From Steromphala cineraria (taxonomy: Eukaryota > Mollusca > Gastropoda > Trochida > Trochidae): a DNA stretch of 64,000 bases. Below are positions 45,901 through 60,900 of the stretch, in pieces; positions within the stretch are counted from its first letter, which is position 1, and each line of letters starts with the position of its first letter. The stretch spans positions 58,472,289 through 58,536,288 of the forward strand of contig OU744731.1 of assembly GCA_916613615.1 (NCBI GenBank). Direction: 5' to 3'. A model generated the notes under the pieces. The model saw only the letters and a program-made list of their open reading frames with translations. It did not search any database and was not told the DNA's origin. The translations under genes were made by a program, and so were the position numbers.

Positions 45901-48900
45901 TCAACCCTTCAAACTCACAGATTATCCAGCTAGGAGCTGGACACCCACCCATACAGTGAGCTAAGACCGTTGTTACTGAGCTTCACTAAAAAAGGTTGAC
46001 TAAGCATTGCACAGGACCACAAGCCACCATGTGATGACTTAGTCTACGTCTACAAAGAATGTGATGTAAAACCTCATACTCATTAAAGGCAATTCAGAGG
46101 TAGTATAAAAAATTTAAAGATTTTTCTGGATAAAATTTTTATTTTTGGTAAAAATCACCTGTTTTCTGATAAAGCTTCTGCTTATGCCTGAGCACTCTGA
46201 AATGCCATGAATTTCATAATAAAGAAGTTGTTAGCCAGAAAATCTTCTTAACCTCATACCTGACCAAATCTGGGGTAGATGGTGGAAGCCATCATTTAGT
46301 TCTACTGCCTTTAGAAGTTCATCCATGCCTGCATAACTTGGTGTCCACATCTGTCAGAAATTGATAATTTTTTAACATTAAATATAATTATTTGATTATT
46401 GAAAATAATCTTAGTAGAATTATTATATCTATTCATTTTGGTCAATTATAGTTATTAAGAAATGTTATCAATCCCTTTATATTAGTAAGATTAGTTTACT
46501 AGTAACTTCTTTGAGAGGCAATGTAGAAGTTGGATTGACAGCGGGGAAGAGGAATATATGGATAACAACTTCTATTATTCATGTTGAGCAACATTTTGCA
46601 CAGCTCCTTGTGTCGTTAAATGATGTCAATGCTTGCAATGCTTGACAACGACCATCCTGTCTCAGGGTACAATTGTTACGCTAACTAATCTGTACTCTGG
46701 GCACAGAAGCTAGATTCGCCTGCGCAGCCTGACTTGGGACATAGCCAATCAAATCATTTTCTGGTTCAAATTTTATCGAGAAGGTGGCGAGAAAATTATT
46801 TGATTGGCTATATCCCAAGTCAGCCCTCACGGGGGAATCTAGCGTCTGAGCCCAGGGTACAGATTAGTGGAGTTAGCGTAACGTTCGCACCCTGAGACAG
46901 GATGGACAACAACACAAGGAGCTATAAATAAATTACAGAAGTTGTCATCCATATATTCCTCTTCTTCAAGATTAGTTTACTTTCCATAGAGTAAATAAGT
47001 TTGACAAGTTCAAAAGAATTCTGTTCCAAGATTTACTTACATTTGGAACAATTCGCTCGTAGTATTTCATGATTGTATCCATGTCCTCAAACATACACAA
47101 GAGACGGAAGAAAAATGAACTGAAAAAAAAAGCAACAGAAAAAAGATTATGTCATTCTGTGAGAATTAAGATTTTTGGATATATCTTGTTTTGAAATATC
47201 AATTTTAAATTGGCCATAAATCATAGCCACTTGTACTGATACTTAAAAGTAAGGACCGAACGGTGAATTTCTATTTCAGAAACCTTTAAATTAATAATTG
47301 TGATGAAGGTACCTAAAATTAATCCTTAACACATGTAATGAAAGAACATCATGATATTCTACTAACTCGACCCACGTATTGAATAAATGCTTTCTGTAAA
47401 TTTGCAGACTCATTACGATCCACAAAATGGCTTCTAGCCCACTGCCGGTTTCTAAACAATCATGGTTTCTGTTACGTTAAAAAGTGGACATCGTCAGTAA
47501 TATCAAATGTAGAAATTAATCATTTTAAGGGCTCTTTAACAGATTTGCACTTTATACAAGGTAAAAAGACTTAGAAACTATTAGAATACTTTTGCGTAAA
47601 TTGGAGTAATTTGCATAATGTTTCTACAATAGCAAAATTATATCGGATTGTATTATAATACTTTAGCCTTCGTAGGTTACATGACTCTGTCTAATTTGCA
47701 TATGTATTTTGAGAAAGTTCGATTATAAATCAACAAAGAAATTTTTTTTCATGTTTTATGTTCATATTGGTCCCCCTGTTGTGTCGACATTTTAATGATT
47801 ATAACTTTTCTCAATTCGTTAATAAATATTAGCTAAAACTTCAAGTGGTGAAAATGATGTTGAAAACGACACCAAGATAAGATAACTTTGTACCGGATTG
47901 AACTTTCCGCACCGAAATCCTCAAACAACATTTAGAATCAACCTGGCATCCTTAAACCACTAATATGAAGTTATCACAACGCGACAGATTGACAGTAAGA
48001 TTGTAATAATAATCATAATCTTAGTATCGTTTTACATAGTGTATATTCTTCTATCCTTTGTTTACTGATTGTCTGGCATAGCTTCTGTAGTTTTTAATCG
48101 TTTGATATACAAATTGTTAATACTTGCTGAATTCTCAACCAATGGATCCTTCTTTTTCAATTAACTTCATGTTAAGTCGCAACAGTTTTTGGTTAATGTG
48201 ACAAACATTTGAGTAAATAGAAGCACAAGTGATCCAAATCGTAGTGAAGTTGTTTGCAAGGGATGATACAATTTTACAAGACGTATAACAAAATTGGGAA
48301 TTATATTTGCGCTGACCACAAGTGTGAGCTCTGAACGAGCATGTTTGAGCCCTGAACAGGCATTGCATCATCAGAATCCTTTTTATAACGTGAGAGTTGC
48401 CTCCATCAGGAGAGTTTGCTTATCATTGGTAAGTTGCATCAAGTTGCGTTTCCATGGAAACTAAAAAAACAAGCAGACAGAGTCGTCTATATCCCCCGCC
48501 ATTTGGAATATTTTGACGAAAAATAACATGACTTTGAATTTTAAGTATCTCCGATTTCTGGTGTCGAAAATTGTCACAACTTACAATTTCAAAGAAACTG
48601 CAAAAAATGATAAGTTAGATAAATGATAATCCAAACAAGTTCAAACCCCAAAAAGGCACATCTACACATAATGATTGATCCATACACCAAGTTTGGTTGA
48701 GCTAGGTCTCAAGGTTTTCAAGTTCTGCTCCAGAAACAAAATCTTAAGTATAGTTTCCATGTAAACAGCTAAAAATAAAAATAGAGCCATTGGCTCTGTA
48801 ACTCATCAGGCTTCATATCATTTGTGCTTATTGGTGTGGCAAATGTGGTTCCCCCCTTACTCTTTATCCTCTTTATCTAACTTAGGAGACTGCACAGAAA

Positions 48901-51900
48901 GTTTTAGCTTTCTACTAAGGCCTGACGCTCCTTGAGAAAAAGAGGAAATAAAAATGCAAAGAAGTTGAAAACCCCAAAAGGCACATCTCCACAGGATGCC
49001 CGTTGCACATACCAAGTTTCGTCGAGCTAGGTCTCACTGTTTTGGAGTTGTGCTCCGGAAACGAAATCCTATGTTACATTTCCATGGAAACGGGTAAAAA
49101 TAAAAATGCAAAGAAGTTGAAAACCTCAAAAGGCACATCTCCACATGATGCCCATTGCACATACCAAGTTTCGTTGAGCCAGGTCTAACTTTTTTTGAGT
49201 TGAGCTCCGGAAACGAAATCCTTTGTTACATTTCCATGGAAACGGGTACAAATAAAAATGCAAAGAAGTTGAAAACCTCAAAAGGCACATCTCCACATGA
49301 TGCCCATTGCACATACCAAGTTTCGTCGAGCTAGGTCTAACCGTTTTGGAGTTGTGCTCCGGAAACAAAATCCTATGTTAAGTTTCCATGAAAACGGGTA
49401 AAACTAAAAATGCAAAGAAGTTAAAAACCTCAAAAGGCACATCTCCACATGGTGCCCGTTGCACATACCAAGTTTCGTCGAGCTAGGTCTAACCGTTTTG
49501 GATTTGTGCTCCGGAAACGAAATCCTATGTTATGTTTCCATGGAAACCGGTAAAAATAAAAATGAAAAGAAGTTGAAAAACCCAAAAGGCACATCTCCAC
49601 ATGATGCCCGTTGCACATACCAAGTTTCGTCGAGCTAGGTCTAACCGTTTTGGATTTGTGCTCCGGAAACGAAATCCTATGTTATGTTTCCATGGAAACC
49701 GGTAAAAATAAAAATGAAAAGAAGTTGAAAACCCCAAAAGGCACATCTCCACATGATGCCCGTTGCACATACCAAGTTTCGTCGAGCTAGGTCTAACCGT
49801 TTTGGAGTTGTGCTCCGGAAACATTATCAGGACGGACGGACGAACGGACGGATGGAGACCATTTCAATATCCCCCCCCAACTACGTTTGGCGGGGGATAA
49901 TAAAATATTCCAGAAAGTTGAAAATCCCAAAAGGCACAACTACATGTCATGATAGGATAATATACTAAATTTCATTGAGCTAGGCCAAACTGTTTCTAAA
50001 TTGCGTTGCCATGGAAACTGGAAAAATAAAAAATTCCAGAAAGTTTAAATTCCAAAAAGGCACAACTTCATATGATGATTACTATGGTTAGTCAACATAC
50101 CAAGTTTCGTTAGGCTAGGCAAAACTGTTTTTGAGTTCTGCTCTGGAAAGACATTTCCTTGGAAACCACAAAAATAAAAAACTCCAGAAAGTTGAATACC
50201 CCTAAAAGCACAACAACATAGGATGATTAGTCAATATACCAAGTTTCATTGAGCTAGCTGTAACGGTTTTCAAATTCTGTTCCGCAAACAATGTGATCAC
50301 AGACAGTCAGACGGATAGACGAAGCCAACGACTATTTCCCCCCACATTATGTGCCAGGGGATAATAGTTCCTAGATGTCAAGATGACCATGAAGATTCAA
50401 ATCAAATCTGACCCCTAAAGAACTTTTCTTTCTATCGGTGGAGGCTGGGTACCAGTAACCCAAATACTTACAAGTAGATGCCCTCGTTGTGACCGTCTCC
50501 AAGTAAAACAGAGTTCTGTCCCTTGTTTACTATGGCATCAATCTTCTTTGCTAGTTCCACATCTTTAAGGTTTATGAAGCACTGGAAAAGTAACAAAGAA
50601 ATGTAGTATTTCTTGTGGTGTTACTTTACCAATAGCAGGCACAATACTTTGAGTCTGACATTAAAGGGGCAGTAGCATGTTTTTTGATAATTTTATATTT
50701 TAAATATTTCACTGATAATTGAAAGTTAATGCTAAATGTATTATTTTGACAGTGTCAAAAATCTCGTTACACAAGCCAATCATCCATAGTATGAAGATTT
50801 ACATAGAATTCAGTGGCGGCCATTTTGTGTGAACACCTTTCATTCATTTTATGTAAGAAAAAGGAATCGCATGGCTAAACTTTACGTTATATATTTGAAT
50901 AATTACCGCTTCATTAAGTTTTAAGTTGTTAAACCATTCATTTTCATTTTCCTGATATCACCTTATATATTATATAATGGAAAACATTGACAAGAGAGTT
51001 TCCTCAGAGGGTTAAACTTAACTGTATAACGGAACTCCAACAATGGAGAAAGGGGAGCTTTATTTAAACCTAAAGCATTAAAGTTAATGTCAATTTAAAA
51101 TCTTGAATATAAGAAGATTAACTTACCTTAGCCATTGCGTTTGTGAAGAATTCAACTGAAATGAAATATATTAGATGTTAAAAAGTATAATAATAACAAT
51201 AACTTGTCACAGAAGGTATTTATAAAAGACATTAATGATGTTTATAAAAGCTACAAATTTTGTTAGGAATATTTTCATTGCAAATATACAAGTATTTTCT
51301 TACAATCATCCAGATCTTGTAAAGTAAATTCTTTTCCTTCCAGATCGTCGATAATTTCATTCAACATTGGAGAATCAACTTCTGCAAGAAAAAAATGTTT
51401 TGGGGGTTAAATCAGTTTAGTTTTGTTATATTTTCAGTTCAACAGCCATGATACCACAAAATAAAGAATCGTAAAATAAACCATGAATAAATTAGCCTTC
51501 TTTTATTTGGCATTACCCCCTTCCTGCTTATGTGTAGGGCACGTGTAAAATTTAAAGAGAAAAGAAGAGTAGAACAATAAGTGGCAATACATATTTGGTA
51601 TAAATCCATGGATGCTATATCAGAAAAATTAATTCTATTCTTGGACTATTTCAGTGTATTTTCAACATACCTTCATGATTATAAACAATGTTGACAATGT
51701 ATTTCCAGGTGGCCAAGGATGGTTCTGAAATGAGAGGTATATTTCAATGAAGTTTACAAACACTATCAATAAACTCATTTGTATTGTTTTTACCTGCGCC
51801 TGCTCATACTGGTGATACCTGGGCTTAATTTCGAATTTCTCCATTTCATATGAGCAATACATTTTCTGAAATTTTCTAATAATGATATAACTTTATTATC

Positions 51901-54900
51901 CTCAGTGTACATACATTATTGGAAATTTGGGTTGTGCCTAAGCACCCGGCAGCCACGGTGCAGCGCCAGTTAATGAGTTGTTCTGCCTTTACAATGCTGA
52001 GTGAGTCAGAGCAAGACAGCAACAACTCCCACCCTTTAACGTCTTTTGGTATGACGCGACCGGGAATCGAACCCTGATCTACCGGGTGACGAGCGGACAC
52101 TCTACCACTGAGCTATGCCCCCGGTCATCAATCAAGCCTTGGGTGTAATTTACAGGTTTTTTAACTTTCAATGGAACAAATCCTGTCTCCTGTACAGCAA
52201 AGAACATATAGAGGGTTAATCTTTTTTATGATTCCACCTACCGGTATATAATGCTTCAATTGAAAAAAAAAAAAAATTGCTTTGTGATAATGAAAGATAT
52301 TCAACAACAAAACTTTGATCAAAACAGTTCCTGAATGCGTATTATCAATAACATTTGAAATTTCATTTTCACTTTCATTTGGAGACCAATGAATATTCTA
52401 CATTTAATAATCACTAATAGGACAAGAGGGGCTTACTACAGACCAAGTGATTCCTATGAAAACGCATACATTGTATTTTTAACATTTTGAAATTTGAAGT
52501 GATAAAATGTCAAATCAAATTTAAGCCTACATGTTTGAATTCAAAAAGCATAACTCCTCAATAAGCCATGGGCCAAATAACAGCAGGGGTTGAATATGAG
52601 GATTCCTCATCAAGTTGCTGTTATGGCTACATTGATATACTGAAACTGCCCCTACATAGCAGGGTCAATTATTTCTTTTTATCATCCAAAACTGTGTTCC
52701 ACAGGAGATATCGCTTGTGGAAGATCAACAGTAGATTTTGAACAATGCCCTGTCATCAGAAGGGACATGACATCACAAATGTTCATCATCAGTAATGACG
52801 TCACAATGCTATGATGTCATAAACATGATGATGTCACAATGCTATGAGGTCATTACTACAATGACATCACAATACTATGAGATCACTAGTTTAGGAGGTT
52901 TACGGCTAGGATGTGTTCAAAGTTGAACATTTTTCATGCAAATGTGACGAATAATGATTTTGGATGATAAATAGAATCTCACCCTCGTGTCTTCTGATAT
53001 CAAAAATATCAACACTCGTTAAAAAAAGTAAAATATCCTCGGCAAGCCTCGGATATTTGTTACTTTATCAACTTTTGTTGATATATTTGATATCAGAAGA
53101 CACTTGGGTGAGATTCTCTATGTGTCCTACATACCAATCTGACACTCCCTCATCTCTGCAAGAGTCTGCATAGCATAGGCTGGGGTCTTCCGATAGTTGG
53201 ACATGCGGCTCAGTGTGAAGAGCACCTTGTTGAATGTGCACAGGTCCGGGCACGTGCCACTTGTCTCCATGTCCTTCAATAGGTCCTGTATAGGAAATGA
53301 TGGCATTTAAAATCTGAAACAGTCGTGCCCCATGTATCTACATACAGTAGAACATGGATATAGCAAACTCGGATATAGCAAACAATCGGATATAGTGAAA
53401 AAAATGTTCAAGGCCCCTCCCTATACCGGTAAAACACCGGATATAGCGAACTAAATTCTTTGGTCCCTTGGAGTTTGTTATATCCGTGTTCTACTGTAAT
53501 TTGGTTGCAGCTAAATCTACTGGAAAGCAAGTTGTGTAGTTATCTGTTTAACAATTTTGGTAGAAATGCGCAGGCATTATTTGAACCACAAACATGTAGA
53601 TAGTTTTTCCGGATAACTGGCATCTAACAATAAGAGTTTTATTCTTATGATTTTTAATGGAAGGGCCTAAGAGGGACTTGCTCTTTAAAGTCAGTTATGC
53701 TATGATGATTGTTGAATTTATAATTGTTTTTCTACTTGATCATGATGCAAGATACCCGGTACTTAAATGATCTCACCGTAACCAGCTGCCACTTGGTGTC
53801 GTACGTATCTCTAGCGAAATTAGCACTGTAAAGCAGGGCGTTGTATGTGGATAGGTCAACTGAAATATATCGCAAAGCAGCGTTTCAAGTAAAGATTCAC
53901 ATTCAAATTAATGTTTCAAATGAAATGATACCCGCTAAAAACTATTTCAAGCGGTAAAATATCAACTTCTATCAATGAAAATTAACCATGTTTTCCGTGA
54001 CTAGTGGTAATTACAACAATGATCTGACGCCGATGGTTATCGTATAATGGTCTGACACAATGACATGCTCATGATGTCATGTTGTTGCTTAGGCGATGGG
54101 TCAAACGATTAAATCATATGGGTGGAATTCAAAATTGGTAGGTTTTTCTGTCCGGTCCAATTTTTAAAAAACATAGTGTGTCTTTTAGGGATTTTTTGTT
54201 CTAGAAAATATATTTAGCCATTGACAAGTACATTTTCGTGATCAACCATTAATTTTTCCATTTAAATTTTTTAATTTAATAACAATTTAGGGTCAAATTT
54301 GGCATATTTACTCTGTCCTGAGGTGACGGTCCTCATACAACTTTGCCAAAATATCATACAAATAAACATAATCAAACAAAAAAAATTATTTTATTCTTAT
54401 AACCATTGATCATGCATGTACAAACTGCATTGAATTTTGTACTGATTTCAAAAATAAAAATTCTACAAATTGAAACATGCCTGTCCTGAGATTTTGTGTC
54501 CTGACCGTTACCATGCAGATATTTCCTTCAATAATTTCCCCCTTGAACTGGATTGGAATTCTATTTGCTGTGTCTGATTGACAAATGCTCTTTGCATATG
54601 ACAGTTAGTGAAATAAAAGGATTCGGTACATTTTGCAGAAATATGACACCAACAAGCAGGTATAAATATGATGTGTCACCCTTAAATGTCCAGACCGTTA
54701 CCGTTGGATTTTGTGCATTTGTATTCTCCCTTTGTCTCAATAATAATGAGCTTTGTTGCTCAGAACTGGAAGATGTGGAAGGCATGGCCTTTGACATCTT
54801 TAAGGGATCATTCATTGTGTTATTTTAAATTATTTACAAATTGTCCTGACCATTACCGGTCCTGACCGTTACCTTTTTACAAAGTAACGGTCAGGACAGT

Positions 54901-57900
54901 TCTGGTAACGGTCAGGACAAACACATTTTTATTTGGAGAAACTAACTAAATTATTCATAAATATTTTAAGAAATATTAATAATGAAATTATTTTAAGATC
55001 ATAAATTGTTTAGGCTTGGGAGTTTACTGTTCAGAGTAGTTTTAATGAAGTGGTTTTAAAGTAAAAGTTTTGAAGTAACGGTCAGGACAAATAAATAGTA
55101 ACGGTATGGACATATGTCAAATAAATTTTCTTTTTGAAGAATATTTTCTGAGGTTAGTTAGTGAATTTTTAGTTCTCTATTGAATATTAATAGCAGAAAC
55201 CACTACATATATTTCTGATAGATGTCTTAATTTTTATGAGATAATTGACAAAGAAAACTATGGTAACGGTTTGGACAAAATGTGCAAACTGTATGGAACA
55301 ATATCAACAATAAATGCAGTTGCGTGTGTAGCTTAATCATTTGTCACAGTTTGCAGTTTGATAGTTGTTGCAGTATCTTTCAGAATTCTATTCTTTACAA
55401 GTTATACAATGGAAAAAAAATCTTGGTATTTACACAGATGTCCTGACCGTTACCAAAAATGTCCTGAATGCTCCTGTTACTGGAGCTAATTGACTTCTCT
55501 AATTAATTCATGATAATACACAAAGCTCTCTTCTTTACGTAGATGTCATCTAAACATGTTCTCGGATTAGCCACAGATGCTTATTTGAGATAATTTCACC
55601 TATTGAAAACTATAAACACAAAAGTTTCTGAGAAAAATGCTATTAAATTGTGTTAAACAATGAAAAGATACAAAAACAGGACTTTAAAGATTAATTACAA
55701 CAGATTTTACCTTCAACTGTCATTTATACAATGTAATAGATGTAAATGCCATCGTTGAAAGATTTTTCTTAATTTTAGTTAAAATTCTTTTTTCTGATTA
55801 AGAAACGGCATTCTCTCCCCACAGAGGCAACTCAGTTATACCTGAATTAGCCTCTGTTCTATTACGGCTAGATCCTGGGGTTCCGGCAGATTGCCCTAGC
55901 GGCAAAAAGTTGTAACTTGAGATAGCTCCCTTATCTGCAGCCAATGAAAACACCTTTTGGATATCAACGACTTTGGGTATTCTCAACGGTCGTACAGTGA
56001 CTTTCGAAAGCATCATGCCTTTAGGTTTATTTTTCATTAACAGTGTGAGAGGGAAAATATTTAAAAATCAGATATGGATAGGTTTTTCATTAGAAACATA
56101 CTGTTTTATAATTGTGTAAATTGTTCTTTGTTTTATGATAAATTTTATTTTAATAATTTAACAAATAAAAACTAATGAGAAGGTAAAAAAGCGATGTTTT
56201 GTAGAAGGAAGAGTTATCTCCCCTGAATGCCCAATCACCGGGAATAGCCGGGAGTAGCCGAGCTTTTGCGAATGACCCCTTTTGAAACGGCGTCACTGAT
56301 TGCACAACTAACTTCGATTGCCTCCAATCAGATTTATACTTTTCTGTCCCGTGTATTAGCCGTAATAGAACAGAGGCTAATTCAGGTATGACTGAGTTGC
56401 CTCTGTGGGGAGAGAATGAAGAAACGGTAACGGTCAGGACAATTTCCTCCCGTTTAATTAATTATGTTTCAACTAAAATTTTAATTGGTACACCTGAGCC
56501 TGACTGTTTGTATTTTCTCATAATCAAGTGTTTGCCAATTTATTTGAATAAAAAATAATCCTTTTTGAGGAGTTTATTTTGACCATTATGAGAAATTGAA
56601 AATCCTACCAATTTTGAATTCCACCCATATAATAAATTAGAAAATTATCTTTTATTGACAAATACCATGTTTATCTCATCTCATGAGCCAGACAGTTATA
56701 TATCATTACTTGCAGGTGTCCCAGTCAGGGTATCTACCTTACCTGATGAGTTTACAGGGACTGCATCAAGAATAGACAAATATCGCCCAAGTATTACATT
56801 GCACAACAGCTAAAAGTGAGTACCTATGTTAGGTTTTGGCGGATAAATGTATGAAAGAAGCATATATACAAACTCATAGAATATTTTTCACAGTAAACCT
56901 AAATGATGGTTCAGATATTTTGAGATAGCATTTAGAGTGTTATCTCAGAATGAGAACCAGACAAAGAAATATTAGAATATATGGAGGATATCTGTATTTT
57001 CTTGACTAATAGCATGTTTATCTTATCGTGTGAGGTAGAAAGTTTTTATTTTCACGAATGGAGCAGCCACAAGTGAAAATACTTAACTTTTCTACCTCAC
57101 AAGATGAGATGAACATGATATATATGTCAAGAATTGACAGATTTTTTAGGTTGTGACCCCTGTGACCCTATTTGGGGTCATGGGGTCACCAAAGTTACAA
57201 ATTAGAATCCCCATTGGCCAAGGAGTCTGCACATATCATTTTAAACTCTCTAGTCCTTTTAGAACTGGAGAAGAAGATTAAAATAGGTTTTTTAGGTTGT
57301 GACCCCTGTGACCCTATTTGGGGTCATGGGGTCACCAAAGTTACAAATTAGAATCCCCATTGGCCAAGGAGTCTGCACATATCATTTTTAACTCTATAGT
57401 CCTCCTGGAACTGGAGAAGAAGATGAAAATAGGTTTTTAAAGTTGTGATCCCTGTGACCCTATTTGGGGTCACAGGGTCACCAAAGTTACAAATTAGAAT
57501 CTCCATATGCTAAGGTACCTGTACACAAAATTTCAGCTCTCTAATGTGTATGGTTCATGAGGAGAAGTCGAAAGTGTCAAAAGTTTACGGACGGACGACA
57601 GACAGACGGACGGACGCCTGACGACGGGCGATGCCATAAGCCCATCTTGACTTTCAGTCCTGATGAGCTAAAAAGGCCAATTTCATTTTAGGCGGCCATT
57701 TGGAAGAGCCCATCACCGGGGTAACAGTGTGACGTTTTATCAGAATTCATGACGTCAGACCATTGTTACATGACGTCAAACCCTTGAACTTTACATCACT
57801 CAAGTGGAGATAAAGTTTATCACTACTCAGTAGAGTGATGATGAAGGTTATCAACAATGTAGCCAGAAAGAGGGTTTATTTCACTGATAGAACAGAGTAT

Positions 57901-60900
57901 CTCACCCTCAATCATATAATAATTATTCATATTAAACTCAACATAGTTACATAGGTTGTTATGATAAAGATACTGACCTGGCATCCCTTCATCCTTCATC
58001 TTCTGGTAATAGTCAAGGGCCTTGTCACATTGAAGATACTGGTAAAAAAATGTTCAAAATTTAAGGGAGATATCTTCTAAATGAAACCTTGCAAAGACGG
58101 AATATAGCAAGATTTATTTCTGTCACTTGTGTTTTCTCAAAGACCGAATCAGAGAATTCTAGCATGTATATCTCATAACACTGGAATATTAACTATTTGC
58201 TTGTGGATACATTCAGTGCATTGCAGGTATTGGGAAAGGGGGAGCAATGGGCCATTTGCACATTGGATGAAAATATTGCCCATTAAAACTTTGAAGTTTT
58301 CTATTGGTACAAGGGCAATGGCCCTATGAAATTTCAGAAATTACAGAAAAGTTTAGAAATGGCCCATTGTCAAAGGCGTCTTTCCCAATCTCTGCATTGC
58401 TCACAATCAGAATGCATATCTGTGGTTCAAGGATATAGTCAAATTGCCCACTGCAAAACAAATGGTCTGGATTTCCTGATGAGAAGTATTATCCCACTTT
58501 TTAATGTACCCAAAGAAATAACTCCAAAATAATTGCGTTTGAAAATGTACAATAAAAGAACTGTTTAGAGGAGGCTTTGCAACATGCAGATCCATTTAAG
58601 TTTACACAGATGGGAAACATGCAGAATAGGGGAGATAAAACCGTCATCAACACACAGAGTTATCCTCGAAAAGACAAGAATTGTGAGTTACAAAGGTGTG
58701 AGTCAACATTCATCTTAGGCCTTCGAAAAAAACCACTAAGGTCAGTCTTAGTACCATTCTTTAACATTGCACTGAAGCTACCTTAGTCACTTAAGGTCAC
58801 CTTAGTGTTTTGTTCAATGGGAGACTGATAGTTTTTGCGTTGATGATAGAGATTATTACCCCAGGAAGTGTTTCATATGACTTTTACCAAACGAGTGTGA
58901 AGTTTTGTACGACCCTGAGCGAAAGCGAGGGTTATACACAAATTTGCACGAGTTTCATAAAAGTCAAATGACACACTAACGAGGGTAATAATTTCTTTAT
59001 TAACGATTCTTTTTCATTTTACCATCTTAGAAATATCCAAGAAACGGGCCGCTTCCCGTGCGACGGCCGGCTACAGTGGTGGCACAATGGTGTTGTGACG
59101 TCACAGGCAAAAAAATATGGGCAAAAAATATGGGAACTCGCACTACAACAGTCGTTGCTAGGCAAAAGTGATATGTGCACTAGTGCTCATATTGAAAATA
59201 TGTTACTACTTATTTTCATAAATATGGGTAATAAACAGTTTTATTGCCCCTTTGCATTATCCATGTCCCACCTTGGTGAATCCCCGTATGAGAGAGCAGT
59301 AGGCAGCCGGTGTTTTCTCCTTCAAGTCCTCAAACACTTGTTCTGCTGCATCATCGTCACTGCAGGAAAATGATTAGATACCAAATCAAATCTGTGTTTT
59401 ATCAAATGTTACTTAACTGGAGCTTTTTGTTTTTTGTTGCTCATTAATAACAAGCTATCGAACCACTGAATTTGATATCACTTATTCAACTCATTGAAAA
59501 TACCACAGACGGGATGACAAATAAGTACAATAGTTTGAGGGTTTCTCCACAATCAATGTTTTGCCTTCGCCATTGCTGAGTGACGATGCCAGTATGACAT
59601 GACATGAAAACTCTCAAATGAAGCAGTGTTGGATAAAAATTACCATTCGCAAATGCATTTAATAGAATATTTTTTCTTTTATGTATGATTTCACTAATAT
59701 CTTACTCTTGACAGAATGCTGCACCACTTGTAAAAATACTGCCTTTACCTGTTCACTCAAAGAGAGATAAATTTTACCCCACAGAAACAAAAGATATATC
59801 CATATTTTGGGATACAAGAAGGGTAAACATCCACCTACTTCCAGGTCCTGCTGTAGAGTTTCCGTCTCTCGACGCCCAGATCCTTGCGGTAGAAGAACTC
59901 ATCCTGCAGAAGTCCCTGGGGCGGGTCCTGGGAGTTGTACACACACAGCATGTCCAGTAGTCTCAGATGGGTGTCAGCACTCACTTCCTGGCCTGGTGGA
60001 GCAGAGACTCGTCTTATGATTTATCATCCAAAACTGTGTTCCACAGGAGATATTGCTTTGACAGTAGATTTTGAATAATGCCCTGTCATCAGAAGGGACG
60101 TGACTCACAAACATTTTGCATCATCAGTTATGAGGTCACAATGCTATGACATCATAAACACAATGATGTCACAATGCTATGACATCATAAACACCATGAC
60201 GTCACAATGCTATGACATCACACGTTTAGGAGTTTAAGGGCTATGCAGTGTTCAAAGTTGTACATTTTTCATGTAATTGTGATTAAAAATGATTTTGGAT
60301 GATAAATAGAATCTCACCCTCGTGTCTTCTGATATCAAATATATCAACAATCGTTGGTAAAAGCCTTGGATATTTGTTACTTTTATCAACTTGTGTTGAT
60401 ATATTTAATATCAGAAGGCACTTGGGTGAGATTCTCTATAAGTGGAAGGATGTTGATTGATGACCATACCTTTACAGTAAATACTTGTTTCGTTGGAAAA
60501 GCGATTAAATCATTTTGTATCTCAATTTCATGTACCCTGTGCCATAACACACACTCACTTCCTTGGTGGGACAGAGATAGCCTTTATCATATGTCGTGAG
60601 AGACTGTGTTTGCTCAGTTCTAGAAAAGTGATCTAGCCACTCCCCATCTGCTCAAAATCAACACTCAGAAAATTTTATAAGATCTTTAGTCATAAATAGG
60701 ATTTTTCAAGGTTTCATTGATGTTTTCCAGGCTTCTCAGAGCTAAATATTTTTATTGGGCTTTGTAAGGTCAAGTGCTCAAATTCAAAACGTTTTCAAGA
60801 CATGTACAGACCCAGTAAAGGATATACAGTCAGACCTCGATAATCCATATCTTGCACTGTCTGAACAGTAGCAAGCTGTAACCAAACTTATCTCTATATA

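Noticed and set aside
48900..49830. Regular repeats with ~145 bp period, considered as a CRISPR-like array
   Set aside because: The genome is eukaryotic, repeats are long and directly abutting, with no unique spacers. It is a pearl-type tandem array.
49126..49968. Repeated open frames with MCNGHHVEMC
   Set aside because: They are translations of the tandem array, recurring with each core and ending at the microsatellite.
52050..52125. tRNA gene with good A and B boxes
   Set aside because: The acceptor arms do not pair, and the sequence continues into a SINE body with an AT-rich tail.
54553..54828. Overlapping plus and minus open frames in the motif-studded element, considered as transposase
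   Set aside because: Too short, overlapping on opposite strands, and without DDE or DNA-binding motifs.
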